From Acridotheres tristis (lineage: Eukaryota > Chordata > Aves > Passeriformes > Sturnidae), in the NCBI GenBank assembly GCA_037013685.1, contig CM072919.1, forward strand, positions 53,831,116 to 53,895,115: a DNA stretch of 64,000 nt, given 5' to 3'. Below, piece by piece: positions 14,183 to 63,743 of the stretch. The position numbers were made by a program, and so were the translations under genes. Position 1 is the stretch's first letter. Every line of letters begins with the position of its first letter. Below the pieces are notes generated by a model, which saw nothing but the letters and a program-made list of their open reading frames with translations, had not been told where the DNA came from and searched no databases.

Positions 14183-14461
14183 CCTGTCCCCGAGCGTCCT
14201 CGGGTACAGCCCTCCTGCCCCCGAACATCCTCCGGTCCCGCCCTTCTGCCCCCGAGCATCCTTTAGTCCAGCTCTCCTGCCCCCGAGCATCCTTCAGTCC
14301 AGCTCTCCTGCCCCCGAGCATCCTTCAGTCCAGCTCTCCTGCCCCCGAGCATCCTTTAGTCCAGCTCTCCTGCCCCCGAGCATCCTTCAGTCCAGCTCTC
14401 CTGCCCCCGAGCATCCTTCAGTCCAGCCCTCCTGCCCCCGAGCATTCTCGGGTCCAGCCCT
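14183..14461. repeat. 31-bp minisatellite, nine copies, in CpG island
   Basis: Nine head-to-tail 31-bp units (279 bp), consensus CCTGCCCCCGAGCATCCTTC followed by AGTCCAGCTCT. Copies 1, 2 and 9 are diverged. Copies 3-8 are nearly identical and alternate TTTAG, TTCAG, TTCAG twice, a 93-bp higher-order period. Most units carry one CpG. Because 31 is not a multiple of 3, the array reads as a 31-residue protein repeat in every frame, which explains the long spurious ORFs. Confidence 0.95.
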
Positions 14462-14661
14462 CCTCCTGCCCCGCCACGGCACTGGGCACGGCGTGGCGGT
14501 GTGCGAGTTGGAGTGCGAGTGCTGGCAGCAGCAGAGAGGAGTTTCCTCGCCCTGTGTTTAAGAGCCTGGCTCGGCGGCTCCCTGGGATGCGGGAGCTCCT
14601 TCTCAGGGAGAGTAGGGCTACCGTCGGGGCTGCGCCTGGAAGTTCAGCATCCTTGAGAAAA

Positions 14662-17600
14662 TCTGCCGGGGGCTAAGCCAAGCGGAGTCCGCGATGTGTG
14701 CAGATTGGAGGGACTGGTTCGAAGCCCACAAAAGAAGTGTTGGCCCCAGCAGGTCCGATAAAAGGGGGTCAGATCCGATACCTGTCCAAGGCTAGTGCAC
14801 AGTCCAGTGCCAAGGGATTGGGATTCCCGAGTAGAGGCTCTCGCGTGAAATGCTTTTTTCATGTTGGAGCTTCGGCAGATGTGCCCTCCGGCTGCACTGG
14901 GCTGGATGGGGCCCTCGGCAGGAGGCTCAAAGAGCAAAATGGGCATTAGCTCCTTATGCATTGTTTTGTGATCTTCAGCTTAGAAACAAAGTTTTTAGAC
15001 TTGTGCCTTGATTTTTACAGGCCAGATTAGGCCATCTCTAAAGCCTTTTCAGCTGTGAAAGGGTACAGTAGTTCCTGTTTTTGTATGCCTTGAATTTTTT
15101 CGCTTAAGGGTTTGAATATTCGGAATGGATTGATGGGTGGTTTCTTTCACTCCTCCCACTCTTATCTCAAGCGCTATCTCCATTGCCCCAGGGCTCCGAT
15201 GTCTCCAGGAGCAAATGATTCAGAAGCTTTGTGATGATGCCAGGAAGGGTTTCACAGGACAGTCCTTCCCAAATAAAAATCAGAATCCACAGGCCAGGAG
15301 TAAGCAACATACAGGAGACTCAGCAAAGTCAAGAGTGTACAGAAAACAACACCTGATTTTCTTTTCCACCTCTGGATATAGGACCCTGCAAGGTGATTAT
15401 TGTGAGTTACTTCACAGAGCAAGAGGACACTGCTGTGGTGCATCCCTCCTTGCTTTTTCTGGTTTTACAAGTAGTATGCCATCAAATGCTGGCATCTTCT
15501 GATCCCTTCTCATTTCCTTCTTTCTGTATTATTCCTCTGCTTTTCTTCTGCCTTTCCCTGCTTAATTCTCCCGAAGCTCTGTATGTTTCCAGATATTTTT
15601 TTTCAGACATGATACCTGAAGGTCGTGAATGGAGACCACCAATGTTTCTCTCAATGAATATTGATTCCAGAATAGACCAAGGAGGATATTAAGGCAATTT
15701 GAAAATTTCTCTGTTTTTGTTTCCTGTGGACCACACTCAAGTAGTGGTAGACAAAAAATGTTAGGGCTTTCTCATTCTATAAAAAGCTAATAGGCTCAGT
15801 GACATTTCCATCTAAATAATTTCCAGTATTTCTTCTAAAATCTCTGAAGCAATTAAAACATTTTAGAGATTAAATGACATCAAGTACTTTTCTAAGTAAA
15901 GCTGCTATGACGTTGATGTAAACCACCTCTCAAACCACAGAGCTTTTATTAAAAACAAAAGCATTTTTTGTACATTTTAATTCAAACCGACATATTTTTG
16001 GAAATATTGCAGTCCAAATTTGCAAAGAGGCCCTGCAGCTCTGTAAGATGCTAATAGTTATTAATTTTGACTGCTAACTTCCCATCTAGAGGCTATTTTT
16101 TAATGGCTGAATTACCAACTCTAAAAAAAGGGAGGATGAAAGAAGCAATCGAGATAAAGTGAACACCACTTGTCATTTTTTATATTAACAACGAAAAAGA
16201 AAGTATATTCAGACTAACAAACAACTCCTTACCATCAGCTTATTCATCCGAATAGTTGGGTCAGGACCACGTTGTACCAGAAACTGTACAAACAGAATGA
16301 AAGCACTCAGACTACAGCAGCTTACAGAGCAAGCAGATAGGACTCTTTCCACTTCTCCCACTTAATCCTTTCTTTCAAGAGCTGCCAGCTCCTGACAGTT
16401 GAAACAAGTGAAATTAAATAAAGAAGTCAATTGTTGCATTACCTACGTAAGAATGACAGAAGTCTTTCAGTGTGGTTATGCAGTGGATGGGCCTTTTTCC
16501 TTTGAAGGTGCAATTAAAACTAGCAGGTCTTGGTTCACCATTCAGCTCCTTGGGGCTTATCTGGCCCTGCAGAGGGCTTGCAGAGTGCACTAACTGGGAG
16601 CCTGGGGGTCTGCCAAATGGGGCAGAGGGGTGTATTGGCCAGCACAAACTGAGGAGGGCCAGTAAGCACCTGCTGATCTGCTTCGTCTGCCCTGCACACG
16701 CATGTAGGGAAGGCTGGCAGAGGGGACATAAATCCCACCCTGTCAAGCACCAAAGAGAGAAACTTGTCTCTGTCTAAATTCACCCAGCCAATGCCTCCAG
16801 GAGAAAGGGGGATGAAGATGTGAGTGTGCTGCTACTGTTTCACAGGTGTGAGCCATGAGGAGCAGGTCCCTCATTCCCAGCTGGGCACCGGTGCTGGCTT
16901 TGTCACCATCAGAGATGCCCGTGCAGCTCCCACTGGGGCTGTGGGAGTGAGTGTTTGCCTTGCTCAGCCTAACCACCAGCAAGCGAAACTGAGCTGGAAA
17001 TAGGTGCTTTTGCAGGCTTTTCTGTCTCTCTGGAGTGTTTTTTATTTGGGGTCTGCTCTGCCAGGTAGGAAGTCTGGACTATTAAATATTCAGGGAAAAA
17101 GCCCCTAACACCCCAAAAAAGCCAGATGTTCCATGTCTGAGTGGGAAACGATAAGTGCTGTATCTGGAAGTAAGTAAAAGTAATACTTTGAAGAGAGAAT
17201 ACACACTGTACTTTTCCATTGTCTGGTCCAGATTAATATTGTGGTATGCTTTTACAGACATTTCAGATTGCTCACAATACACATAAACCCTATGCACACA
17301 TAGAACATGTGTTAAAAACAAGAAAGACAAGATAAATCATCCTGCCCTTCTGCAGTGAGTTGTGCAAAGGCTCAGGCAGAGCCCTCATGGATTTTCAGGC
17401 CCTGTCCTTTTGGATTTTAAAACTTCCCATGCCTGAAAACTGTGTTGTGTTGGACATCCCACCCAGCTTACTCAGGTCACATCACATCAGCATTCTCTGT
17501 GCTGCAAGTGCACCTGAGTGCAGGTGATCTGTGTGCTAAATTTAGAGGCAGGTTGTATCAACCCTGTTCCCAGCTATGGCCCATGGCCTTTGTGAAAGTG

Positions 17601-20600
17601 TGGAAAGGAGGGGGATCAGTCATTCCCTCTGCTGCTGTATTTGGCACCAATTTTTTGCTTTACTGCCACTTTAGAGGAGCATGAGAGGCCAGTTATCTTA
17701 AATGAGTTGGCCTTACATCTCCTTCAAACTGCAATGTCTGTGGCTCCACACCAAACACCTCCTCAACACCCTAACTCATAAATTTCAAAATTTCCCTTCT
17801 CCCACCTTTCTCCAACCTCAGAAAATAGGATGCTGTCAGTTCCACAAGGCTCACAGCTCCATGGAAGCCCCCTAAGCCACAGCAAACTTAGCCTGATTTG
17901 TAGGGGTAGTGGAAACAGCCCTGACGTACTAAAAAAAAATCCAATGAAAATTTTATAGAAAGGATAATTCTGATTTTGCCAAACAAAACAAGAAGTTGAA
18001 ACGTTCTTTCCATGGGAAATGGTAGTGTTTTCCCATGCCTTATTTTGTCCATTCTAGAAATACCCCTTACCTGAAAAAAAACACATATTTCTTTTTTATC
18101 CGAAAGGAAGATTTGACTTATAGGAAGTGGTGTTCAAGCACCCGTCCAAGCACAACCAGAACAGAGGGACTCTCCCACCCCTGCCCCCAGTTCCTCCCTG
18201 CCTTTGTGGGGTGTGGAACAGAGAGGGGCTAAGCAGGGCAGGGCAGTGCCGCTGGAGTATCCCCCATCAAAGGCCTCTGGTGCACCTCTGCCTCTGAAGG
18301 ACACTTTGAAATGCTGATTATTGCCAAGCAACTGCCAATGCCAAAGCTGGATAGCAGCCTAAGGAACTAAATAAAACCCTGTTTAAAACATACTGGACAT
18401 TTGCTGTGGTGAATATTCTGCACACCACAGTGAAAAGCAGGGGTAATGCATTGCACTGGTGTGAATGACCCCACACAGAGGGCATGGCAGCTGAGAGGCA
18501 GAGTAATCTTCTCCACTGCAAGCCTGTAAAAGCCCAGCTTTTTCTCTCTTGTACATCTGCTGTTCTGACTTGCTTTTAAGGATGCAGCAGTTTCAGTAGA
18601 TGCACATTTTGTCTCTCTTTTCTCAGCACAGGACTCCACTGTCAACTCACACTGCATGGCTGGTTTCTGCAGAGCCCCATCTGCAAAGGAGAGGTGTTAC
18701 ACAAACACAAAAGAAGGCAGGGCATTTGTTCCACCGGGATTCAAGGCTCACATTAATGGCAGCAGGGAAAATATACCATATACTTGCCTGAGAGTCCAGA
18801 GTGAAATGAAAGAATGCAGCAGTGCACTTGATTTTCCGTCATCAGAGTTTTCAATGATGGAGGGTATGTGTTGCTGTTTGCCACACGTTTTCTTGGATCT
18901 CACTATTGGATATATATATATGGATATTTGAGGCAGAACAGTGTTCTTGCTTTGTGCTTGAGTGCACAAGAATGCAACTCCAGAAATCATTTACTAGATG
19001 AAATGTAGCACTTGCCTTTCCCCTTATCTTTGGAGAAACAGTGTCAAAATATGCTTCCCAAGATTTGAGCAACTCTAATATGACAGAGGAAAAAGTTGCC
19101 ACCAGACTTTTGTCTCTGAAATATTTGAAAGAATGCTTGATTCCTTAGAGCTCCCAGACCTTTATTTTTGAGCAGGACGAGGAGGCCACTGCAGTTCAAT
19201 GTAGTTATTTCAACAGTATAATGAAGTTGTACAACCAAGCTCAATCTCTGCAAAAGGCCTTACTTGGACTTGATGCCTGTTGTGATTCATCTGAGAGATT
19301 AATAAAATAATTTCCTTAATGAACAGGTGCATATAGCAACTGGGGTTTTGAACTATATGGGAGAATCATACTGAATCCTAAAATTATCGCCAGAGGTCTA
19401 TTTGGATTGCTGTACTGGAAGAGATGAGCACATCTACATGACAGCTCATGAGAGGCAGAGTTGGCCTGAATGAGGTTGGATCATCACAGGATGCATGTCT
19501 TACATGCCAGAGTAGGGAGAAAATATTTTACAGCACCCCAGAAGCAGACTTGATATTTACAGTAAAAGGCAAAACAACAACTGTAGGAAAAAAGTAGGAC
19601 AGAAAAACCATTGGCATTTTCTTGCAGGAAGAAGAAAATTTTAAAATCAACTCCCAAAGTTAACTCCTTTGATGCAATCCTAAATTTGTGCATGTTCACG
19701 CCAAGGAATGGCAGAATAAGGAAACTAATGACCCTAGCATTTTCTTCCCTCATGCATGGGTCATTGGAAGAGTTTCTCCTTCATTGTGGAGACAGGTAGA
19801 ATATAGGTAGGTCCTATTCTCTTCTGCATAGACAAAATTTGTTTACATTGTACAAATGATGATTTGACGTCATCAAATTCCTTAAACAACTGTCCTCTTA
19901 CAATGAGATTTCTCAACCTTCATTCTAGTTTCAAATTCACAAGAGGATTTTAACTTAGAGGCATGGTATCTTTTTTTTAAAGAAATATGATTAGGATATT
20001 GATGGCCTTAATTGTAAAAATGCAAGAAAAAAGCTTGATGTACTTGGGCATTTTGTTGAGAAAGGTGGTGGATCCATCTTCTATTTTTCTCACCTGCTGA
20101 CTGACTTTACAAAGGGCCCATCTGATGGTCATTTAATGATGACTCTCAACACTAAAGGTCTCATCTTGACTAGAGATCAAGATGAAGAAGACAATGGGTC
20201 TTTTGTTCCTGTTTGGAAGACATCAGTGTGAAGCTGCTTTGTAGAGGCTGGGGACAGTTTCTCTGGTATTCAAATGCATGCCATGCTGATTAATCTGTGC
20301 TTTATAGCACTGGTTGTGGGTGTAGATCCTCTCTCATAACTCGTGAAGATTTTTCATGCTGAAGCATCCAATACTGGCTGTTGCATCAGCAGGGGATGTG
20401 TGTAATAACACTGTATTTGTGTTACAATGAACCCATGACTAGCAGTGAAAGCCTTCAGCATTCAGATGTACCTACTGTTAACAAAACCTGGTACAGACTG
20501 TAAGTACAGATTCATCCCTTTAACTGTGTGTAAATATATATGTATAAACAAAATAAACTATTGCTTTATTTTTGGTCTCCAGATGCTTCATCTGGAATAG

Positions 20601-20978
20601 GACCTGGCAGTTGTTGTATGGACACCAGTATCCTCTCACTGTTTCAGGTATCCTCTCACCCTGGAACCCATGAAGAGTCACAGTTTTTAATACGTGGTGT
20701 GTAATTCTCCCTGGATGCAAGGAACACACTTTGGTATTTTATTAATGCAGAGCACTGCTGAGGATTCAAAAAAATAAGTTAATCCTTAAATGACATATTG
20801 AGTTTGGGCAGCTTTCCACCCTCCTTCCAGGAGTGGGATCGAGCAGCTCCATCAGTGTCCTGTGCTGGTGTGTCCCAGCTCTGCTGCATGGCCCCTGTAG
20901 TGTGCTCCTGCAGCTGTGCCTGTGGAGCTGTGGGCCAAGATGCCATCCTTCCAGGATGCTAACAAATCTCCAGCCTCT
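14662..20978. other. Intergenic, between CpG island and solo LTR
   Basis: No coding region or recognised repeat. ORFs are short and unlike any family I know. One full consensus CRE (TGACGTCA) lies at 19,865-19,872. Short runs such as TATATATATA near 18,910 occur. Confidence 0.7.
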
Positions 20979-20983
20979 GAGGC
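20979..20983. repeat. Target-site duplication, left copy (GAGGC)
   Basis: Perfect 5-bp match to 21,601-21,605, directly flanking the LTR. Confidence 0.85.
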
Positions 20984-21600
20984 TGTCCTGGGGTACAATG
21001 CAAAAATGTATATTCTATCATCATCTGTTAAAATGTGAGAGGGGTGTTGATCCTTATCTCTGTGGGAGATATCCTCTGCTGATGTGCCATCTGATAAGAT
21101 CGGGGGATGATCATCGTTATCTTTTCACAACCCATCCTTCCTCCGGAAGATATATTCTGTTAATGGGCCATTCAGTCCTATTGTGTGACTGATAAGATTA
21201 CATCATCCCATTGGGAGATGCCCCAGCCAGGGGCAGGAGCCAAGCCTTTCCTACCTAGATAAAAAACTGGGGTTTGGGACGCGAAGGCAGCCCTTTCCAC
21301 TGGATCCCAGAGGAAAGTCGGACCTTTTCCACATCATCGCTGGATCTTCGGAGGAAAACTGCACCTTCTACAGGAGCACTGCTTCAACGGAACCACATCT
21401 GTCATCCAGGAGGACTGCAGCCACCATTTATAAGGACTGCTACCAACACCCTGACTGACAGGGTGTCAGGTTGTATTTCTGACTGTGTTGGTGGTTGTTT
21501 CTTTTATATTATTGCATGTATTTTATTTTTTCTCTTTTCTCCTATTAAATTGTATTACTGACTTGGAGTCTCGCACTGGTTTTACTTTCAAACCAATACA
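20984..21600 (+). mobile_element. Solo LTR of an endogenous retrovirus
   Basis: A 617-bp element begins TGTCCTGGGG and ends CCAATACA, so it has TG...CA termini. It is flanked by a perfect 5-bp direct repeat, GAGGC (20,979-20,983 and 21,601-21,605). A 5-bp target duplication fits ERVL-type or similar integration. An ATTAAA poly(A) signal lies at 21,544-21,549, about 50 bp before the end, which sets the plus orientation. There is no internal region, so it is a solo LTR left by LTR-LTR recombination. The exact family is not identified. It sits between the DOCK8 3' end and the downstream CpG island, antisense to both genes. Confidence 0.88.
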
Positions 21601-21605
21601 GAGGC
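21601..21605. repeat. Target-site duplication, right copy (GAGGC)
   Basis: Perfect 5-bp match to 20,979-20,983, directly flanking the LTR. Confidence 0.85.
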
Positions 21606-24600
21606 AAGTGCTATCAGCTTAATTTTTGTAAAGTTGTTCTTGCTAACAGCCCCTTCTCCTTCTCCGTTCCCCTTCCCTTTCTTCCTCTGGGAGAAATGCC
21701 TCCTCAAGGGTTTGGATTTGAGCCCAGGATTTTATGTCAACTCAAAAAGGAATACACTCCTTTGGAGCACTTCCAACCTTTTTTTGATATCTGAGAATTC
21801 TAGATATATCAGTAGTGCTAATCTTGCTTTTGTTTGTTTGTTTCCACTGAGCTCTTCTTGGGGAAAAGAAATTTGCACAGATGATCATATTTACGAAAGT
21901 CAGAAATGTGTGATAGGAGATCTTCCCTTCCAGTTGTTTTACACTTGTTTATTACATGCACAAGACGTAGTCCTCTTGCCATCCAGCTGAAACACCTTGT
22001 CCCTTTGATTATTTTTCTTTTGTAATTTGCATCCTACCAATAGTTGTATGTTTAGAAATATTCCACAAATAGAGGCTGATAGTGAAAAACCTTATTTCTG
22101 TAACAAGATATAGTTCTAAAAGAGCATAGAAAAAAGGTTGTGTAATGATTTAGGTATCTTTTAAATTCATGAAGAGAAACTTTAAAAAAGTAAAATTCAA
22201 CTTTGTATTCTTTTCCCTAAAGAGAAAATTTTGTTTTGAAGGGCACAAAGCATCAAATTGCTTAGAACAGATAAGCACAACAAAATGTTATGACTTTCAA
22301 GACTTTCTAAATTATTCTAATGAAAGCTTTTTGAGCATCTTCAGGGGTTTAGTTTGCTTGGTTTGATCAGCTAAACACTTTGCTTGATGTTTTCAGGATC
22401 TTTTACTGACCAATATTGAGTGATAACCTTGTTTGCAAAAAAGTTTTTAATTCTTGAACAGTTGCAGAACAGTCTGGTTTTGAATTAATGAGTAATTTAA
22501 AGCAATCCCATAGTAAGAACATAAAGAGTCACAGAAACATATTATGTGAAGTGCACAGTGAATGCCAGAATTTACAAAATTCTTTCCAAAGCTTTCCAAA
22601 ACACAAACTGAGTTCTACTGTGAGAATGCATTGTGTTTATTCATGTAATCTAAAAGGACGTTTTCGGCAGGGGCCCCTTCTCCTTTGAGTGCACTGATTA
22701 GATTGGAGCATTACTCAACCTGAGATGACTTATTCAAGACCTGTTGATTATTTTTAATCACCTCATTTAACCAGTTTAAAACATGGTTAAGACATAGTCA
22801 GCCAAGCAACTCCCCAAACTACCCCACTCCTAAATTCAGCACTAATGGCAACACCCTATGAACACTCCTTGTACATGTTCCTCTCTACCAGAAGACATTG
22901 GCAGTGTAGTGGAGTAAACCCCAGTAAAACACGACTATTATGTGCTTCATTTTCATAACAAGCATGGCTTTGAGAGATTGAAACATCTAAAAGACTTATA
23001 GCTGGCTCTGTCTCAGGCTCTCTGCTGAGCTTTAAGTCCCCTTTCTGAAATATTTGAGACAATGATACTTCCAACAGACAAAACGAAAAACAACAAAAAA
23101 GAGTTTAAATTTTTGCTTTTTCTTTTCCAAGGCTTCACAATTGGTGGGAAACATGATGAGAAAGCATTCAGCTTCTCAGGAGACGTCAAATAACCCACAC
23201 CTGCCAATTTTAAGTGACAACACTGCTTTTCTCTCTACCTGGCACAAATCTCCTGATATAGTGGTTTCTTATGAAAGGTGTGCTCCCTGTATAGATGCTG
23301 TTCCTCAAACCAGGAAATCCAGTGTTAGGGCTGCCCATGTAGGAATTGTAGTGCTGATCAAAAGCAGCTACCTTGACTGTTCAAATGTTTTCAAAATGCA
23401 CTACCATTCATACTTCTGGGCATCATTGCTGGCCTTCTCATAGCTGGCAAGGGCTCGTTACATCTGCCAGACGTGCAAGTGAGTGTGTGCTGACACCCAG
23501 TCTGGATCATGGCTCTCTCCTGTGGCAGTGGGGCCGTGCACAGACTGAGGCTGCTGGTCACCACCTTGTCACCTGTGTGCTGCTGCAGGATGAGGCATGG
23601 CTGACGTGTCAACAGAGAGATGCTTGTGCTGAGCTAGAGGATTCCTGTGCCAAATTCAGCACCGTGCTCCTTAAAGCTGGTCTGGCTAGCGGTAAGTGCA
23701 AGGGGTGAGTGAGCTCTGGTGAACTCCCAGGAACATGGGATACATAGGATGGTGTAGTGCTTATCTGCTGGCTCCCCTCTGACAGCCTCAGCCGTTTAGC
23801 CCTGGATCTAAGTCCTTTGGACACACAAAACTCTCCATAGTCTCGAAACATCCAGATGCTGAATTCAAGAATCAGGCATATTTCTTGCCTACAGCTACAG
23901 ACCAAAGGAAGAAAGGAAGGCACTAGTGTCACTGAGCTTCCCACTGACATTTTTCACATACACTGAATAAAAAACAGAAGTTGGGAGGCAACTTGTTGCT
24001 TGCAATCCCTGCAATAGGCACAGTTTATCCTTAAGACAGACCAATACATCCAAATAAATGTATTTTTTGCTAAATGACTCATCTACAAGAAAAAACCCTT
24101 CTTAACTGAAATTTTCTTTCCAGCTGTTTTCTACTGAGGTATTAGATGCAACACAAAAGCACTTCTAAGTATGTTGTGTAACAGTCACTTTATTGCAAAA
24201 TGAATAAGACAGAAAAATTGTTTCACATAGTTCAGCTCTTGAAAGAAATGTACAAGCCATGTTCTGTTTGTAGAAGGGACAATATGAAATGCAAACTGAG
24301 GGCAAGACTGGCCATTGTGAGGTGCTCAGCTTGTAAAATGGGAGTGAAGAGTCCATCAGTATTCATATTACCCTGAGTATTATTTCAGTTCAAGGAACCA
24401 CTTCATTACTTTTATCTAGTATATTGTACACCTGTTAGGGGTTTTATTTACCTGAGGCTTCTGGTAGTTAGGCTGTAAAGAGCAACTACCTTGTAAACAA
24501 TGATGTTGAGTTTGATAGATGACAGTATTCTGACTTTCTCCTCAACTGGCAGTTAAAGACAATAGATAAAGGGCTAGGTTCTGATAGCCTGAGATCTTAT

Positions 24601-25734
24601 AGCTCCAAGACTTTGGGAAATAAGCAATTTTTCAATCTAGAGCTGTTTCGAAGGAACTTGAATATAGAGAAGCCACTCTCATATAGAGGCGCTCTGACTT
24701 TTGCTTTGAGCTTTTTGTACCGTTTGCTTTTGTACTTTGGATGGGCTCACTTCAAAGTCGGAGTACTTATCCCCGATTATTTCATTTAACAATACTATGA
24801 ATGAGGAGGGAAATTATTTTCTTACACCCCAAGTGCTGTGTAACTACAGGGTTCATTTCACCTATTTCCACATCTCATCTTGTTTGATCATCCATGTGAA
24901 TCTTCTACAAAGCACATTCAAAATATGATACAAATGTCAATGAAGTGCTTGGAATATTTGTAATATCAAATGGCAAGGCTGCAGGTGACTGTAAAAACTC
25001 AAAATGTTTCCACTAAAAGCAACAGCCTCCTGATAGAAACACATGGCATTGGCTCTGAGAACGTTCACTGTAATTTTCTACAATGAAGTATAAAGGAAAA
25101 AAATCGACTATTTCCTTGAATTTTAACATTAAATTCTGTACTTGGGCAAATGGAATTTGTACTTTAATCAACATTAAAGTATCATTTCAAAACACTGACG
25201 AGGTGCAGGAGAGGAATTAATATTTAGGAGGCTTTCACAAACTTTGTTTCAAAATACAAATATTATGCGGCAAGCATAGCCACAATAAAAATTGTAGCTC
25301 TTCCACTGCCTCACTAAAGGAGTTCCAAAAGTTCTGAGTTCCAAAGTCCTAATTTCTCCTCTGTCTTTGCATCCTCATTTGCAAAATTGTAATAACATTT
25401 CAATACTTCAGAGAAATGGTGTAAAGATTATTTTGTAAGATATTTGCTTATGACTCAAAAAATACTAAGCACTAGGTATTATAAATTATGTGCCAATTTC
25501 TCTTAAGCGGCAGTAAAGCCTGAGTCAAGTGATTTGCAGGAAATCCCCATTGTAGCTTCTGTAATTCATTTTTGATAAGGTTATCTACATAAGAGCTTTA
25601 CGTAATTAAGAATCACTCCTAGCTTAGCATCTTCATTTTAAACTATTACTTGTTAGCTCTGCTAAATACATTAAAAATTACTAACTGCGTGTGAAGTCAC
25701 TATACTGCATGCCCCTACACTTAGAAAAAAATTT
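21606..25734. other. Intergenic, between solo LTR and DOCK8 3' end
   Basis: AT-rich and without recognisable genes or repeats. It may include the distal part of a long DOCK8 3' UTR if the poly(A) signal at 24,189 is used. Confidence 0.65.
24189..24194 (-). terminator. Alternative distal poly(A) signal AATAAA
   Basis: Minus-strand GCAATAAAGTGACTG context, which resembles many vertebrate poly(A) signals. It could serve a long DOCK8 3' UTR. It may equally be chance in AT-rich sequence. Confidence 0.25.
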
Positions 25735-26405
25735 AGAAGACCTATAAGAACTATTTATTACTGCCTCTTGATTTTTATCCTTTGGTGGAGAAAACTTGCG
25801 CAGAACTCCCTGCAGTTAAGGACCATGACAGATAATCAGTTCAGAAACTGACTGAGGAAATTATCCTTCCCTAGAGCGCCAGCTCAGCAAACATAAGCAG
25901 GTAACCATGTCTCTCCTCATTAAGACAAAAATATAAGCATGTGATTAACTTGCATAATGTGCTTCATTGCCAAAAGCACATGGATAAATGCTGTCTTGGA
26001 AAAGGACCATAAACACATAAAATTTGTTGTTATTCCACAGACATGTTAATTGGATTCACCTCAATCAAACCACACAAAGTTCTGTGTCTGTTACCTAGTT
26101 GTGACTAACTTCATGCCACTGACTACTCTAAGGTCCACCCCTCTGTATTAGGCCATTATTGTACAATATATACAAAAGTATCTAAAAAGCATCCCCTTCC
26201 TTTCCAAGCCCTTGTGATATGCGCTTGATTAGGATTTATCCCCTAGTTTTCATGCAGTGATCTTGTGTAAATGCTTTTCTGCATATTGTCCAGAAAGCAC
26301 ACATGCTGTCTTGTGAGAGATTTCTGATTTCATGGATGTGGAATAAATACTCCATCACTTCTGTCTTGCAGCATGAAGCTCCTCCTTGGCCAAAGCTGCC
26401 AGTTC
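25735..26405 (-). other. DOCK8: DOCK8 3' UTR (extent estimated)
   Basis: This stretch follows the stop codon on the minus strand. The nearest consensus AATAAA is at 25,754-25,759, about 650 bp downstream, giving a UTR of ordinary length. Two more AATAAA hexamers lie further down (24,443-24,448 and 24,189-24,194), so a longer UTR of about 2.2 kb is possible. The end cannot be fixed without transcript data. Confidence 0.5.
25754..25759 (-). terminator. Candidate DOCK8 poly(A) signal AATAAA
   Basis: First canonical hexamer downstream of the stop codon on the minus strand (TTTATT on the plus strand). The downstream GU-rich element is weak. Confidence 0.4.

Positions 26406-63743
<37,338 letters not shown>

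Larger units (their letters stand above)
13560..14660 (-). promoter_or_regulatory. KANK1: CpG island, probable KANK1 promoter and first exon
   Basis: About 1.1 kb of very GC- and CpG-rich sequence in an AT-rich neighbourhood. A strong minus-strand donor (GAG|GTGAGC) follows position 13,965, so transcription running toward lower coordinates fits. KANK1 lies immediately downstream of DOCK8 in the same orientation in human and other vertebrates, with a long first intron. That fits both the position (about 12 kb past the DOCK8 stop) and the lack of coding exons below 13,500. Long ORFs on both strands here result from GC-rich, stop-poor sequence and the 31-bp repeats, and look non-coding. The identity is inferred from synteny only. 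The start site is not determined. Confidence 0.65.

Noticed and set aside
14183..14461. CRISPR-like array
   Set aside because: The units are directly adjacent with no spacers, and the genome is vertebrate.
13513..14676. Long ORFs on both strands (up to 330 residues) in the CpG island
   Set aside because: They arise from GC-rich, stop-poor sequence and from the 31-bp array, whose length makes three units equal 31 codons in every frame. All frames show the same Pro/Ser/Ala-rich composition, with no domain and no agreement on a start.
20165..20200. 8-bp inverted repeat CATCTTGA/TCAAGATG
   Set aside because: Short stem, expected by chance in a window this long.
20833..21561. Plus-strand ORFs of 119 and 95 residues at the LTR
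   Set aside because: They cross the LTR boundary or lie inside it and have no similarity to retroviral proteins; chance ORFs.
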